The position numbers and the translations under genes were made by a program. Below, piece after piece: positions 44,415 through 54,289 of a stretch of DNA of 64,000 nt. The stretch's first letter is position 1; every line of letters begins with the position of its first letter. The notes under the pieces were generated by a model. It made no database searches. It was not told where the DNA came from and was given only the letters and a program-made list of their open reading frames with translations. This stretch comes from Rhodobacter maris (GTDB lineage Bacteria; Pseudomonadota; Alphaproteobacteria; Rhodobacterales; Rhodobacteraceae): positions 35,774 through 99,773 of the forward strand of contig NZ_OBMT01000013.1 in assembly GCF_900217815.1 (NCBI RefSeq). Reading direction: 5' to 3'.

Positions 44415-46142
44415 ATGAAACTGCACCTGACCACGGCCGTGGGATTGGCCTTGCTCGTGACATCGCCGGCCTTCGCCGGACTGGACGAGGCCAAGGCCTT
44501 CCTCGACAGCGAGATCGGCGATCTGTCGTCGCTCTCGCGCGCAGAGCAGGAACAGGAGATGCAATGGTTCATCGACGCGGCCAAGCCCTTCGCGGGGATG
44601 GAAATTCACGTCGTATCGGAATCGCTGACGACCCACGCCTATGAATCGAAGACGCTGGCGGCCGCCTTCAGCGCGATCACCGGCATCAAAGTGGTGCACG
44701 ACCTGATCCAGGAAGGGGATGTGGTCGAGAAGATCCAGACCCAGATGCAGACGGGCGAGAACATCTACGACGCCTATATCAATGACAGCGATTTCATTGG
44801 CACGCACTGGCGTTATGGTCAAGTCCGCGACCTGACCGACTGGATGGCCCATGAGGGCAAGGATGTCACGAACCCGGGGCTTGACCTGAATGATTTCGTC
44901 GGCCTGTCGTTCACGACGGCCCCGGATGGCAAGCTCTACCAACTGCCGGACCAGCAATTCGCGAACCTTTACTGGTTCCGTTACGACTGGTTCAACGACG
45001 AAAAGACCAAGGCCGATTTCAAGGCGGAATACGGTTATGACCTCGGCGTGCCGGTGAACTGGTCGGCCTATGAGGACATCGCCAAATTCTTCACCGGCCG
45101 CGACATGAGCTATATCGGCGGGCCGTCGAAGGTCTATGGCAACATGGATTACGGCAAGAAGGATCCCTCGCTCGGCTGGCGCTTCACCGATGCCTGGCTC
45201 TCGATGGCGGGGAATGGCGACAAGGGCCTGCCGAACGGCAAACCGGTCGATGAATGGGGCATCCGGGTGGACGAGAATGACCGTCCGGTGGGCTCCTGCG
45301 TGGCGCGTGGCGGCGACACGAACGGCCCGGCGGCGGTCTATGCCGTTTCGAAATACGTCGACTGGCTGAAGAATTATGCCCCGCCCGCGGCGGAAGGCAT
45401 GACCTTTGGCGAGGCGGGGCCCGTGCCCGCGCAGGGCGAGATCGCGCAGCAGGCGTTCTGGTATACCGCCTTCACCGCCGACATGGTGAAGCCCGGCCTG
45501 CCGGTGGTGAACGAGGACGGCACGCCGAAATGGCGCATGGCGCCCAGCCCGCATGGCTCCTACTGGCAGGAGGGCATGAAGCTTGGCTATCAGGACGTGG
45601 GCGCGTGGACGCTGATGAAATCGACCCCGGTCGATCGCGCCAAGGCCGCCTGGCTCTATGCGCAATTCGTCGACAGCAAGACTGTGGATGTGAAGAAAGC
45701 CCATGTTGGCCTGACCTTCATCCGCGAAAGCACGATCCGTCACGAAAGCTTCACCAAACGGGCGCCGGAACTGGGCGGGCTGATCGAATTCTACCGCTCG
45801 CCCGCGCGCGTGCAGTGGACGCCGACCGGCACCAACGTTCCCGATTACCCCAAGCTGGCGCAACTCTGGTGGCAGAACATCGGCGATGCTTCCTCGGGGG
45901 CGAAGTCGGTGCAGGAAGCGATGGACGCACTCTGTGCCGCGCAGGAGCAAGTGCTGAGCCGGCTCGAGCGCTCCGGCATGCAGGGCGATATGGGGCCGAA
46001 GCTGGCCGAAGAACATGACCTCGCCTGGTGGAACGCCTATGCGACGGAACATGGTTCGCTGGCGCCGCAGCTGAAGCTGGCCGACGAGAAGGAAAAGCCG
46101 ATCACCGTGGGGTACGACGAACTCGTTGCTTCCTGGCAATGA
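44415..46142 (+). CDS. glpV: glycerol ABC transporter periplasmic binding protein GlpV
   Basis: 575 residues, long for a sugar-type binding protein but normal for the glycerol family. There is a signal peptide (LTTAVGLALLVTSPAFAG), then AKPFAGMEIHVVSESLTTHA and a Trp-rich core (LYWFRYDWFND, ADTNGP-like loops). GGGAGGAG precedes the ATG. It delivers glycerol to the GlpSTPQ complex. A hairpin follows the stop before glpK. Confidence 0.9.
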   Translation: MKLHLTTAVGLALLVTSPAFAGLDEAKAFLDSEIGDLSSLSRAEQEQEMQWFIDAAKPFAGMEIHVVSESLTTHAYESKTLAAAFSAITGIKVVHDLIQEGDVVEKIQTQMQTGENIYDAYINDSDFIGTHWRYGQVRDLTDWMAHEGKDVTNPGLDLNDFVGLSFTTAPDGKLYQLPDQQFANLYWFRYDWFNDEKTKADFKAEYGYDLGVPVNWSAYEDIAKFFTGRDMSYIGGPSKVYGNMDYGKKDPSLGWRFTDAWLSMAGNGDKGLPNGKPVDEWGIRVDENDRPVGSCVARGGDTNGPAAVYAVSKYVDWLKNYAPPAAEGMTFGEAGPVPAQGEIAQQAFWYTAFTADMVKPGLPVVNEDGTPKWRMAPSPHGSYWQEGMKLGYQDVGAWTLMKSTPVDRAKAAWLYAQFVDSKTVDVKKAHVGLTFIRESTIRHESFTKRAPELGGLIEFYRSPARVQWTPTGTNVPDYPKLAQLWWQNIGDASSGAKSVQEAMDALCAAQEQVLSRLERSGMQGDMGPKLAEEHDLAWWNAYATEHGSLAPQLKLADEKEKPITVGYDELVASWQ

Positions 46143-46154
46143 TCTGAAAACCTC

Positions 46155-46180
46155 GGGGGCGGGCGCGTCCTGCCCCCTTG
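46155..46180 (+). terminator. hairpin between glpV and glpK
   Basis: GGGGGCGGG pairs with the stretch ending TCCTGCCCCC (six perfect pairs, then a G-T and two G-C pairs after a one-base bulge), followed by TTGCTCTTT. It may lower read-through into glpK or protect the mRNA end of the transporter genes. Confidence 0.5.
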
Positions 46181-46261
46181 CTCTTTCCCGTCATGGCCCG
46201 CAGGTTCGGGGCAATGCCGGAACGAGAGATCCTAACGAGAGATCCCGTCGGGGAGGACAGA

Positions 46262-47752
46262 ATGAGCCATATTCTTGCCATCGATCAGGGCACCACATCT
46301 TCGCGGGCAATCCTGTTCGATGCCGATCTGAAACCGGTCGCCTCGGCGCAGGAGGAATTTCCGCAGATCTTTCCGCGCTCGGGCTGGGTGGAGCACGACC
46401 CGGCCGACCTGTGGTCGACGGTCGCCGCCACCTCCCGCGCCGCGCTCGAACGGGCAGATATCGACCCGCATCGCGTGGTGGGGATCGGCATCACCAACCA
46501 ACGCGAAACCACCCTCGTCTGGGACCGACACACCGGCCATCCGGTCTGCAATGCGATCGTCTGGCAAGACCGGCGCACCGCCGATTTCTGCGCCGAGCTG
46601 CGCGCGGAAGGCTTTGAGGACGTGATCACTGCCAAGACCGGATTGCTGGCAGACCCCTATTTTTCGGGCACGAAGCTGCGCTGGATTTTGGAACATGTCG
46701 AAGGGGTGCGCGCGCGCGCCGAGGCGGGCGATCTGCTCTTCGGCACCGTCGACAGCTGGCTGATCTGGAAGCTGACCGGCGGACGCGTCCATGCCACTGA
46801 TGCGACCAATGCCGCGCGCACCATGCTTTACGACATCGCGCGCGGCCGCTGGTCGCGCACGATCTGCGCACGCTTCGGCATTCCGATGACGATGCTGCCC
46901 GAAGTGCGCGACTGCGCCGCCGATTTCGGCACCACGCGGGCTGATCTCTTCGGCCATGAGATCCCGATTCTGGGCGTTGCGGGCGATCAGCAGGCCGCGA
47001 CGGTGGGGCAGGCCTGTTTCGAGCCGGGCATGATGAAATCGACCTATGGCACCGGCTGTTTTGCGCTTTTGAATACCGGCGGGCAGATGGTGCGTTCGCA
47101 AAACCGGATGCTGACAACCATCGCCTATCAGCTCGACGGCCAGCCCACCTATGCGCTGGAAGGCTCGATCTTCATTGCGGGCGCGGTGGTGCAATGGCTG
47201 CGCGACGGGGTGAAACTCATCCGCGAGGCGAAGGAAACCCAGCCCTTGGCGGAAAGCGCCGATCCGACGCAACAGGTGGTGCTGGTTCCCGCTTTCACCG
47301 GGCTGGGCGCGCCTTACTGGAACGCCGAATGCCGCGGCGCAATGTTTGGGCTCACCCGCGCCACCGGCCCCGCCGAGATTGCGCGCGCGGCGCTGGAAAG
47401 CGTCGGCTACCAGACCCGCGACCTTCTTGAGGCGATGCGCATGGACTGGGCCTCCGAAGGCACAGAGGCGACGCTTCGGGTGGATGGGGGCATGACCGCC
47501 TCGGATTGGGCGATGCAGTTTCTCGCTGATATCATCGGGGCGCCGGTGGACCGCCCCGAAGTGCTGGAGACGACAGCGCTCGGCGTTGCCTGGCTGGCGG
47601 GATACCGCGCCGGAATTTATCCGCAGCCCACGCAATTCGCCAAGGCCTGGGCGCTGGAGCGCACTTTCACGCCGAAGATGACGGCTGCCGATCGTGACCT
47701 GCGCTATGCGCGCTGGAAAAAAGCCGTTTCCGCCACCATTGCATTTGCCTGA
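46262..47752 (+). CDS. glpK: glycerol kinase
   Basis: 496 residues of the FGGY family. [15 protein letters not shown] starts the ATPase fold, then come [29 protein letters not shown] and [10 protein letters not shown]. It phosphorylates imported glycerol, and GlpD then oxidises the product. The loop that binds fructose 1,6-bisphosphate in E. coli (G-x-x-x-x-x-R) is replaced by [11 protein letters not shown], so that inhibition may be missing, a point of interest next to a fructose PTS. It comes 119 bases after glpV, past a hairpin. Confidence 0.95.
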   Translation: MSHILAIDQGTTSSRAILFDADLKPVASAQEEFPQIFPRSGWVEHDPADLWSTVAATSRAALERADIDPHRVVGIGITNQRETTLVWDRHTGHPVCNAIVWQDRRTADFCAELRAEGFEDVITAKTGLLADPYFSGTKLRWILEHVEGVRARAEAGDLLFGTVDSWLIWKLTGGRVHATDATNAARTMLYDIARGRWSRTICARFGIPMTMLPEVRDCAADFGTTRADLFGHEIPILGVAGDQQAATVGQACFEPGMMKSTYGTGCFALLNTGGQMVRSQNRMLTTIAYQLDGQPTYALEGSIFIAGAVVQWLRDGVKLIREAKETQPLAESADPTQQVVLVPAFTGLGAPYWNAECRGAMFGLTRATGPAEIARAALESVGYQTRDLLEAMRMDWASEGTEATLRVDGGMTASDWAMQFLADIIGAPVDRPEVLETTALGVAWLAGYRAGIYPQPTQFAKAWALERTFTPKMTAADRDLRYARWKKAVSATIAFA

Positions 47753-47759
47753 ATCCGCC

Positions 47760-48947
47760 ATGGCTCCGTTTGCACTTCTCTGCCCCTCCCGCATGATGTT
47801 CGGCCGCGGCACGCGCGCGGCCGCTGCGCCCGCGATCTGCGCGCTTGGCAAAAGGGTGGTACTGGTCAGCAGCCGGTCGGTTGGCTGGCGCGCGGAGCTG
47901 GCGGCCGCGCTTCTGGCCGGAGGGGCCGAGGTCCGGCACGTTCACCCGGAAGGGGAGCCGAGCCTGCCGCAGCTTCTGGCGGCGTTGGATGATCTGGCGG
48001 ATTTCCGGGCTGAAGCCGTGGTGGGGCTTGGCGGCGGTTCCGCGCTGGATCTGGGCAAGGCCCTCGCCGCGCTCTTGCCCGCCACTGGCAACCTCCTGCG
48101 CCATTTCGAGATCGTCGGCGAAGGCGCGCCGCTTGCGACAGCTCCGCTGCCCTTTATCGCGATCCCGACAACCGCGGGCACCGGTGCCGAAGCCACCAAG
48201 AATGCGGTCATCGCGATTCCGGAGCATCGCCGCAAGGTGAGCCTGCGCGACGACCGGATGATGGCCATGCTCGCGATCGTGGACCCGGCCTTGACCGACG
48301 CCTGCCCACGGATGATCACGCTTGCCTCGGGGCTTGATGCGGTGACGCAGGTGATCGAACCCTACCTCAGTTCGCGCGCCAATCCGCTCACCGATGCGCT
48401 GTGCCGGGAGGCGATTGTCTCTGGTCTCGGCGCGCTCGTCACGCTGATGGACCGCGAAGACCCGGGCGCGCGCGATGCGCTTTCGAAAACGAGCCTGTTC
48501 GGGGGTATTGCGCTCGCCAATGCCGGTCTTGGGGCCGTGCACGGGCTGGCCGGCGTTCTGGGCGGAGTGTCAACTGCCCCGCATGGCACGATCTGCGGGC
48601 GCCTTCTGCCCGGGGTCTTGCGGGCGAACCGGCAGGAAATGCATCGGCTGGGGCGGGACATGGTCCGGTTTGACGAGGTCGCGGTCTGGATCGCTTCCGC
48701 GCTGGGCAGCACCCCCGAAGAGGCCTTCAACACCCTTGAGGCCCGGATCAATGCCTGGGGCTTGCCGCGGCTCGGGGCGTTTGGCGTGACGCCGGACCGA
48801 TTTGCCGCCTGCGCCGAGGCGGCGCAATCCAGCTCCTCGATGAAGTCAAACCCGGTCGCGCTCTCGACCGGGCAGCTTGTCGCGATCCTGGCCGAGGCCG
48901 AATTGCACGAGGGCCAAGTCTCGTTCTCGACCCATGCCGTAAAATGA
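47760..48947 (+). CDS. iron-containing alcohol dehydrogenase
   Basis: 395 residues of the group III (Fe) alcohol dehydrogenase family. Cofactor segments are VGLGGGSALDLGKALAAL and IPTTAGTGAEAT. Metal ligands are expected in SGLDAVTQVIEPYL (Asp) and in the two His regions GAVHGLAGVLGG and APHGTICG. It starts 7 bases after glpK and so is likely read with the glycerol operon; a role in glycerol or 1,3-propanediol-type alcohol oxidation is a guess. It converges with the LysR gene. Confidence 0.87.
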   Translation: MAPFALLCPSRMMFGRGTRAAAAPAICALGKRVVLVSSRSVGWRAELAAALLAGGAEVRHVHPEGEPSLPQLLAALDDLADFRAEAVVGLGGGSALDLGKALAALLPATGNLLRHFEIVGEGAPLATAPLPFIAIPTTAGTGAEATKNAVIAIPEHRRKVSLRDDRMMAMLAIVDPALTDACPRMITLASGLDAVTQVIEPYLSSRANPLTDALCREAIVSGLGALVTLMDREDPGARDALSKTSLFGGIALANAGLGAVHGLAGVLGGVSTAPHGTICGRLLPGVLRANRQEMHRLGRDMVRFDEVAVWIASALGSTPEEAFNTLEARINAWGLPRLGAFGVTPDRFAACAEAAQSSSSMKSNPVALSTGQLVAILAEAELHEGQVSFSTHAVK

Positions 48948-48971
48948 CCGTTTCCGCGAGGGCTTGTCGTC

Positions 48972-49874
48972 TCAACCGGCCAGACCCGCCACGTCGGGGG
49001 AGGCGCTCTCTTCGAGCAGGAAATCCCGCAGGTTCGACGCGGCGGGCGTGACCGGCCCAGGCTGAACCAGAAAATAGCCCTGTTCGGGGTTGGTCAGCGG
49101 CGGCCCGGCCGTTACCAGCATCTTGCGGCTCAGCATCGTATCGATCAGCCCGCGCCAGCCCAGAGCCACGCCCTGCCCGGCGAGCGTTGCCTCGATCACC
49201 AGCGAATAGGTGTTGAAATGGAGCCCGCGATCAGGGGCTGCGGGCCGGGCCCTGCCCGTCTCCGCAAGATAGCGCGCCCAGGTAAACCAGCTTTCCGCAG
49301 CGCCCGAATTGTCGAGATGGATCAGCGGCGCTCGATCCAGCGCGCTCCCCTGCGCCTCCGCAAAGGCGGGGGTGCAGACCGGCACGACACATTCGCGCAA
49401 CAGCAGCTCGGCAGGCCCCTCGATCTGGCTCCGGGCGCCAAAGACAACCGCCGTATCGCCGGGGCCAAGCTCGCGCAGCGCCGTATGCTGCGTGGCGATC
49501 ACCTGCAGCTCAAGGTCGGGATGGCGCGCCCGGAAGCGGTGCATGCGCGGGATCAGCCACAGCGCGGAAAAGGCGAAATCGGTATGCAGGCGCAGCACCC
49601 GCGGGGCAGGGGCCGCTCGCAGATCGCGGGCAAGCGTGTCCACCTGCGCCACGGCGGGCGCGAGGATCTCGGCAAGGCGGCGCCCGGCCTCGGTCAATTC
49701 GGTGCCGCGATGCACCCGGCGCAGGAGCGGCGTGCCGAGTTCGGTCTCGGCGCGGCGCATCTGATAGCTGACGGCGGGCTGGGTCAGGCTCAGCCGCCGC
49801 GCCGCAGCGGAGAGGCTGCCCACGGCGGCCACTTCGACGAAAACCCGTATCCATCCAAGATCAACCGGCCGCAT
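48972..49874 (-). CDS. LysR-family regulator of choline-sulfate use
   Basis: 300 residues: winged helix at the N-terminus (FVEVAAVGSLSAAARRLSLT, QPAVSYQMRRAETELG) and an effector domain with LVIEATLAGQGVALGW. It is divergent from choX and near betC, the placement of the 'choline sulfate utilization' LysR regulators. Start 49874 (MRPVDLGW) is preferred; an upstream in-frame ATG at 49934 would add 20 residues that overlap the operator region. Confidence 0.82.
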   Translation of the reverse strand: MRPVDLGWIRVFVEVAAVGSLSAAARRLSLTQPAVSYQMRRAETELGTPLLRRVHRGTELTEAGRRLAEILAPAVAQVDTLARDLRAAPAPRVLRLHTDFAFSALWLIPRMHRFRARHPDLELQVIATQHTALRELGPGDTAVVFGARSQIEGPAELLLRECVVPVCTPAFAEAQGSALDRAPLIHLDNSGAAESWFTWARYLAETGRARPAAPDRGLHFNTYSLVIEATLAGQGVALGWRGLIDTMLSRKMLVTAGPPLTNPEQGYFLVQPGPVTPAASNLRDFLLEESASPDVAGLAG

Positions 49875-49899
49875 GATCCATAAAGCCTCTTTTGGGCAG

Positions 49900-49917
49900 G
49901 CATGAAGGAAATCATGC
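49900..49917. promoter_or_regulatory. dyad, putative LysR operator
   Basis: GCATGA, six bases AGGAAA and TCATGC form a perfect 6-base inverted repeat between the LysR start and choX. Its size and position fit a LysR-type regulator site controlling both directions. Confidence 0.45.
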
Positions 49918-49977
49918 TTCACAAGGTCGCACATTCCTCATTTTCTTAAAATTATAAATAGCCAACAGGGACCCAAA

Positions 49978-50923
49978 ATGACCATGAAATTCTCCGTGCA
50001 AGGCCTTTTGGCCGCCTCTGTGCTCTGTGCTGTCGCGGGCCTTGCCCAGGCCGACGAACCCTCCTGCGCAACGATCCGGCTCTCGGATCCGGGCTGGACG
50101 GACATTACTGCCACCAATGGTGTGGCGAGCGTCGTGACAAAGGCGTTGGGGTATGCGCCGCAGGTGGGCACGCTCTCGGTGCCGATCGGCTATGAGGCGA
50201 TGAAGACGGGTGATCTGGATGTGTTTTTGGGCAACTGGATGCCCGCGCAGCAGCATTTCATCGACGATCTGACCGCGGCGGACGCTGTCGAGGTGCTGGG
50301 GCAGAACCTTGCGGGGGCCAAGTTCACGCTGGCGGTGCCGAGCTACATGGCCGAGCAAGGAGTGAAGGATTTCGCCGATCTCGCGGCGCATGGCGACGCT
50401 TTTGACCACAAGATCTACGGCATCGAATCCGGCGCCCCCGCCAATGCCAACATCCAGAAGATGATCGACACCAATGATTTCGGGCTGGGGGGGTGGTCGC
50501 TCGTGGAATCGGGTGAACAGGCGATGCTCGCGCAGGTGGACCGCGCCGAAAAGGACCAGAAAGGGATCGTGTTCCTCGCCTGGGCGCCGCATCCGATGAA
50601 CAGCGCGCATGCGTTGACCTACCTCTCGGGCGGGGACGCCTATTTCGGCCCCGATTACGGCGGTGCGCAGGTCTATACGCTCGCCCGCAAGGGCTGGCCC
50701 GAAGCCTGCCCGAATGCGGCAAAGCTCTTTAGCGCAAATGACCTTCGAGCTTGAGATGGAGAACGCGCTGATGGGCGACATTCTCGCGGGCACCGAGGCG
50801 ACAACCGCCGCGACCGCGTGGCTCAAGGCGCATCCCGAAACGATCGAGCCCTGGCTTGAGGGGGTCACCACGCTTGAGGGCGCGCCCGGTGCGGCGGCGG
50901 TGAAGGCGGCGCTCGGTCTCTGA
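49978..50923 (+). pseudogene. choX: choline-binding protein ChoX, frameshifted near the C-terminus
   Basis: Periplasmic choline-binding protein with signal peptide (LLAASVLCAVAGLAQADEP) and the glycine-betaine/choline fold (LGNWMPAQQHFIDDL, IVFLAWAPHPMN). The frame that starts at 49978 stops early at 50754, ending in KLFSANDLRA. The missing tail AQMTFELEMENALMGDIL continues in the +1 frame to 50923. Dropping one base, the A at 50731, restores KLFAQMTFELEMEN as in normal ChoX proteins. No choW or choV permease/ATPase genes follow. It is either a real inactivating insertion or a base-calling error. Confidence 0.85.
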
Positions 50924-50960
50924 TCCGGGTAATAAACACAACAAACAGGCCAGACCAGAC

Positions 50961-52475
50961 ATGACTCAGCCGAATATTCTCATCCTGATGGTGGATCAGT
51001 GCAATGGCACGCTGTTTCCCGATGGTCCGGCCCCGTTTCTGCATGCCCCGAACCTGAGCGCGCTCGCCGCGCGCTCGGTGCGCTTTGCCAATACCTATAC
51101 CGCGAGCCCGCTTTGCGCGCCGGGGCGGGCCTCGTTCATGTCTGGCCAGTTGCCCTCACGCACGCGGGTCTATGACAATGCCGCCGAATTCGCCTCTGAT
51201 ATTCCGACCTATGCGCATCATCTGCGCCGGGCGGGCTATCACACCGCGCTTTCGGGCAAGATGCATTTCGTCGGCCCCGATCAGTTGCATGGCTTCGAGG
51301 AGCGCCTCACCACCGACATCTACCCCGCCGATTTCGGCTGGACGCCGGATTACACCAAGCCCGGCGAGCGGATCGACTGGTGGTATCACAACCTCGGCTC
51401 GGTCACCGGTGCGGGCGTGGCCGAGATTTCCAACCAGATGGAATATGACGACGAGGTCGCCTATCACGCGACGCGCAAGCTTTATGACCTGTCGCGGCGG
51501 CTCGATGACCGACCATGGTGCCTCACCGTCAGCTTCACGCATCCGCATGACCCCTATGTGGCGCGGCGCAAGTTCTGGGATCTTTACGAGGATTGCCCCG
51601 AGCGCGACCCCGAACTGCCGCCGATCCCGTTTGAGGAAATGGACCCGCATTCGCGTCGCCTGATGGAGGCTTGTGATTTTCGCGCCTTTGACATCAGCGC
51701 CGAAAACGTGCGTCGCGCCCGTCAGGGCTATTTTGCCAATATCTCTTACGTCGACGAGAAGATTGGCGAAATTCTTGACGTGCTGAAGCGCGGACGGCTG
51801 GAGGACAACACCATCATCCTCTTTGTCTCCGACCATGGCGACATGCTGGGCGAGCGCGGCTTGTGGTTCAAGATGAACTTTTACGAGGGCTCGGCGCGGG
51901 TGCCGATGATGATCGCGGCGCCCGGTTGGGCGCCCGCGCGGATCGACGAGCCGGTCTCGACCCTCGATGTGGTGCCGACGCTTGCGGGGCTCGCGGGGCT
52001 GGAGATCACTTCGCTCGCGCGCTGGACCGATGGCGCGGATCTGGCGCCGCTCGTTGCCGGCACGGGCGGGCGCGGGCCGGTGCCAATGGAATATGCCGCC
52101 GAGGGCTCGATCGCGCCCTTGGTGGCGCTGCGCGACGAACGATGGAAGCTGACGCTTTGCGAAGCCGACCCGCCAATGCTGCACGATCTCAAAAGCGATC
52201 CGCACGAGCGGTGCAATCTGGCGACGGATGCGGATTACGCCCCGGAGCTTGACCGGTTGATGCGCATGGCACGGGCGCGCTGGGATCTCGCCGCCTTCGA
52301 CACGGCGGTGCGCGAAAGCCAGGCGCGGCGCTGGGTGGTTTATGAGGCGTTGCGCAACGGTGCTTATTTCCCCTGGGATTACCAACCGCTGCAACGTGCC
52401 TCGGAACGTTATATGCGAAACCACATGGACCTGAACGTGCTGGAGGAAAACCAGCGCTATCCCCGCGGGGAATGA
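50961..52475 (+). CDS. betC: choline-sulfatase
   Basis: 504 residues of the sulfatase family. The formylglycine motif SPLCAPGRASF has the Cys to be modified at residue 52. The metal region starts ILILMVDQCNGTLFPDG, and VSDHGDMLGERGLWFKMNFY carries further metal ligands. The C-terminal part (YMRNHMDLNVLE) is the tail typical of BetC. It hydrolyses choline O-sulfate to choline and sulfate. It lies 37 bases after choX and is likely cotranscribed with it. Confidence 0.93.
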   Translation: MTQPNILILMVDQCNGTLFPDGPAPFLHAPNLSALAARSVRFANTYTASPLCAPGRASFMSGQLPSRTRVYDNAAEFASDIPTYAHHLRRAGYHTALSGKMHFVGPDQLHGFEERLTTDIYPADFGWTPDYTKPGERIDWWYHNLGSVTGAGVAEISNQMEYDDEVAYHATRKLYDLSRRLDDRPWCLTVSFTHPHDPYVARRKFWDLYEDCPERDPELPPIPFEEMDPHSRRLMEACDFRAFDISAENVRRARQGYFANISYVDEKIGEILDVLKRGRLEDNTIILFVSDHGDMLGERGLWFKMNFYEGSARVPMMIAAPGWAPARIDEPVSTLDVVPTLAGLAGLEITSLARWTDGADLAPLVAGTGGRGPVPMEYAAEGSIAPLVALRDERWKLTLCEADPPMLHDLKSDPHERCNLATDADYAPELDRLMRMARARWDLAAFDTAVRESQARRWVVYEALRNGAYFPWDYQPLQRASERYMRNHMDLNVLEENQRYPRGE

Positions 52476-52507
52476 GCGGGGGCTGGGCCCGGTAAAGCGC
52501 ATCGGCA

Positions 52508-52912
52508 ATGGGGTGGCGGATGGAACAAGTCGAGGGCGGGTGTCTGTGCGGTGCGGTGCGGATCGTTGCGGTAGGGCGACCGCTGCGCGTGGGGCTCTGT
52601 CATTGCCGCGATTGCCGCAAGCATCACGGGGCACTTTTCCACGCTTCAGCAATCTTCGCGGCAGAGGCGGTGATGGTGAACGGGCCCACGGTGGCGTATC
52701 AGGGCCGCCATTTCTGCCCGGTCTGCGGCAGTTCGGTCTTTGGTCGCAGCGGGGATGAAACCGAGGTCAATCTGGGAGCGCTCGACGCCCCGGATCAGTT
52801 CCTTCCGAGCTACGAACTCTGGACGATCCGCCGCGAGGCCTGGTTGCCGCCCTTTCCAAACCTGATCGGGTTCGAACGCGACCGGCCAATATCTGAGGTG
52901 GAGAAAGGCTGA
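52508..52912 (+). CDS. GFA/CENP-V family zinc protein
   Basis: 134 residues with the GFA zinc fold: GGCLCGAV, LCHCRDCRKHHG and FCPVCGSSVFGR give the seven conserved Cys. The family includes S-(hydroxymethyl)glutathione synthase (Gfa), but most members have no proven activity. The true start may be the second ATG at 52520 (MEQVEGG). It stands alone between betC and the convergent gcrA gene. Confidence 0.85.
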   Translation: MGWRMEQVEGGCLCGAVRIVAVGRPLRVGLCHCRDCRKHHGALFHASAIFAAEAVMVNGPTVAYQGRHFCPVCGSSVFGRSGDETEVNLGALDAPDQFLPSYELWTIRREAWLPPFPNLIGFERDRPISEVEKG

Positions 52913-53028
52913 CGCGGCATGGCCGGGGCGTCCTGCCGGTCAGGTTGGGGCATGGCCCAGAGCACGCAAAGCGGCCGCCATCTCCGAGGGGACAGCCTTT
53001 CCGCCCCGATGACCAGAGACGGTGACTC

Positions 53029-53688
53029 TCAGCGGCGGCGGTCGCGACGGGCGCTCATCGGCTGGAAGGCGACCGAGACATGAGCCTCGCAATAGGGTTT
53101 GCCGGGCTGGCTCGGCAGGCCGCAGAAATAGAAATGATCGGTCGCCGGGTCACCAATCGGCCATTTGCAGGTGCGCTCGGTCAACTCCATCAGAGAGATC
53201 TTGCGGGAGCGCTTTTCCACCTCGCGCACCGAAGCGAGCGTCTCGGGGCTGATCTCGTTGAGCGAGGGCTGAGGCGGCAGCGGCTGGCCGGCGGGCACGA
53301 TACCGGTCTTGCGCATCGCCGGCGCGGGGGCGGCGGGCTGCGGTGCGGGGGCGGGGCGCGCAGCCGCAGCGGGGCGCGCAGCGGCCGGTTCAAGCTCGGG
53401 TTCGGTCTCGGCGGGTTCCGGCTCGGGGCGCGGTGCGTTCATCGCCGCGGGCGCAGCAGCGGGGGCAACAGGGCTCGGTTCGGCTGCAGGCCGGGCGCTG
53501 GGCGCCGGGCTTGCGGCGGGAGCCGCCGCAGGCGCACCTTCGACGCGGTTCGAAAGCCCCAGCCGGTGCACTTTCCCGATCACCGCATTGCGGGTGACCC
53601 CGCCCAGCTCCTTGGCAATCTGGCTCGCCGATTGCCCCTCGGTCCACATCTTTTTCAGAAGTTCGACGCGTTCATCGGTCCAGGACAT
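53029..53688 (-). CDS. gcrA: GcrA cell-cycle regulator
   Basis: 219 residues. The N-terminal helix-turn-helix SWTDERVELLKKMWTEGQSA and GGVTRNAVIGKVHRLGLSNR is diagnostic of GcrA, which in Alphaproteobacteria binds methylated DNA and the sigma-70 polymerase to time cell-cycle genes. A long Ala/Pro/Glu-rich linker (about 48-135) joins it to the conserved C-terminal RTCKWPIGDPATDHFYFCG region. The ATG at 53688 starts the diagnostic domain. Confidence 0.93.
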   Translation of the reverse strand: MSWTDERVELLKKMWTEGQSASQIAKELGGVTRNAVIGKVHRLGLSNRVEGAPAAAPAASPAPSARPAAEPSPVAPAAAPAAMNAPRPEPEPAETEPELEPAAARPAAAARPAPAPQPAAPAPAMRKTGIVPAGQPLPPQPSLNEISPETLASVREVEKRSRKISLMELTERTCKWPIGDPATDHFYFCGLPSQPGKPYCEAHVSVAFQPMSARRDRRR

Positions 53689-53821
53689 CGGCACACCTTC
53701 GCTTTTACGCCCGCAGGGCTCGCTTCTCGCCCCGCGGGCGGTCTTGCCCCATTCTAGCCGGGACGTTGCGAGATACAAGCAACGCGGCGGGAATTCAAGG
53801 CCCGCCGCGGCGGTGACAGGC

Positions 53822-54286
53822 TCAGAATCGCGCGGCGGGGCGGCGGGAGGAGAGCTGCAGATTGGTCTCGGTCCGGCCGACGCCTTCCAGGCGACGGATT
53901 TGCAGGATCGTCTCGTCGAGCTCGGAAAGCGAGCGCGCGCCGATCTCGGCGATCAGATCCCATTGCCCGTTCGTGGTATGCACCGCCTGCACCGGCGGCA
54001 GGCCCAGCAGGCGCGCCACCACCTTTTCGGTCGCGCGCCCCTCCACGGTGAGCAGCATCAGCCCGCGCACCGGCGCAGAGGCGATGTCGGAGCGCGTGAT
54101 TACGGTGAACCCCGAGATCTCGCCTCGCGCCATCAGCCGTTCGATCCGCGCGCGCACCGTGGCGCGCGAGAGGCAGAGCTGCCCGGCGAGGTCGGAAACC
54201 GCCGCCCGACCGTCGCGGCGCAGCGCCGCGATCAGCCGCCGGTCGGTTTCGTCGAGCCGGTCCGCCCCCGACGCCTCGCCCCACAT
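53822..54286 (-). CDS. Lrp/AsnC-family regulator
   Basis: 154 residues: N-terminal helix-turn-helix (LDETDRRLIAALRRDGRAAV, LCLSRATVRARIERL) and a RAM ligand/dimer domain (VQAVHTTNGQWDLIAEI). It starts 3 bases after the stop of the upstream GABA transaminase gene on the same strand, so the two form an operon and it probably regulates amino-acid or GABA metabolism. Confidence 0.88.
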   Translation of the reverse strand: MWGEASGADRLDETDRRLIAALRRDGRAAVSDLAGQLCLSRATVRARIERLMARGEISGFTVITRSDIASAPVRGLMLLTVEGRATEKVVARLLGLPPVQAVHTTNGQWDLIAEIGARSLSELDETILQIRRLEGVGRTETNLQLSSRRPAARF

Positions 54287-54289
54287 GGC

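Noticed and set aside
50720..50760. Programmed +1 frameshift in choX
   Set aside because: The shift point has no stop or rare codon in the A site and no internal Shine-Dalgarno to drive slippage, unlike prfB-type sites; a mutation or base-call error explains it better.
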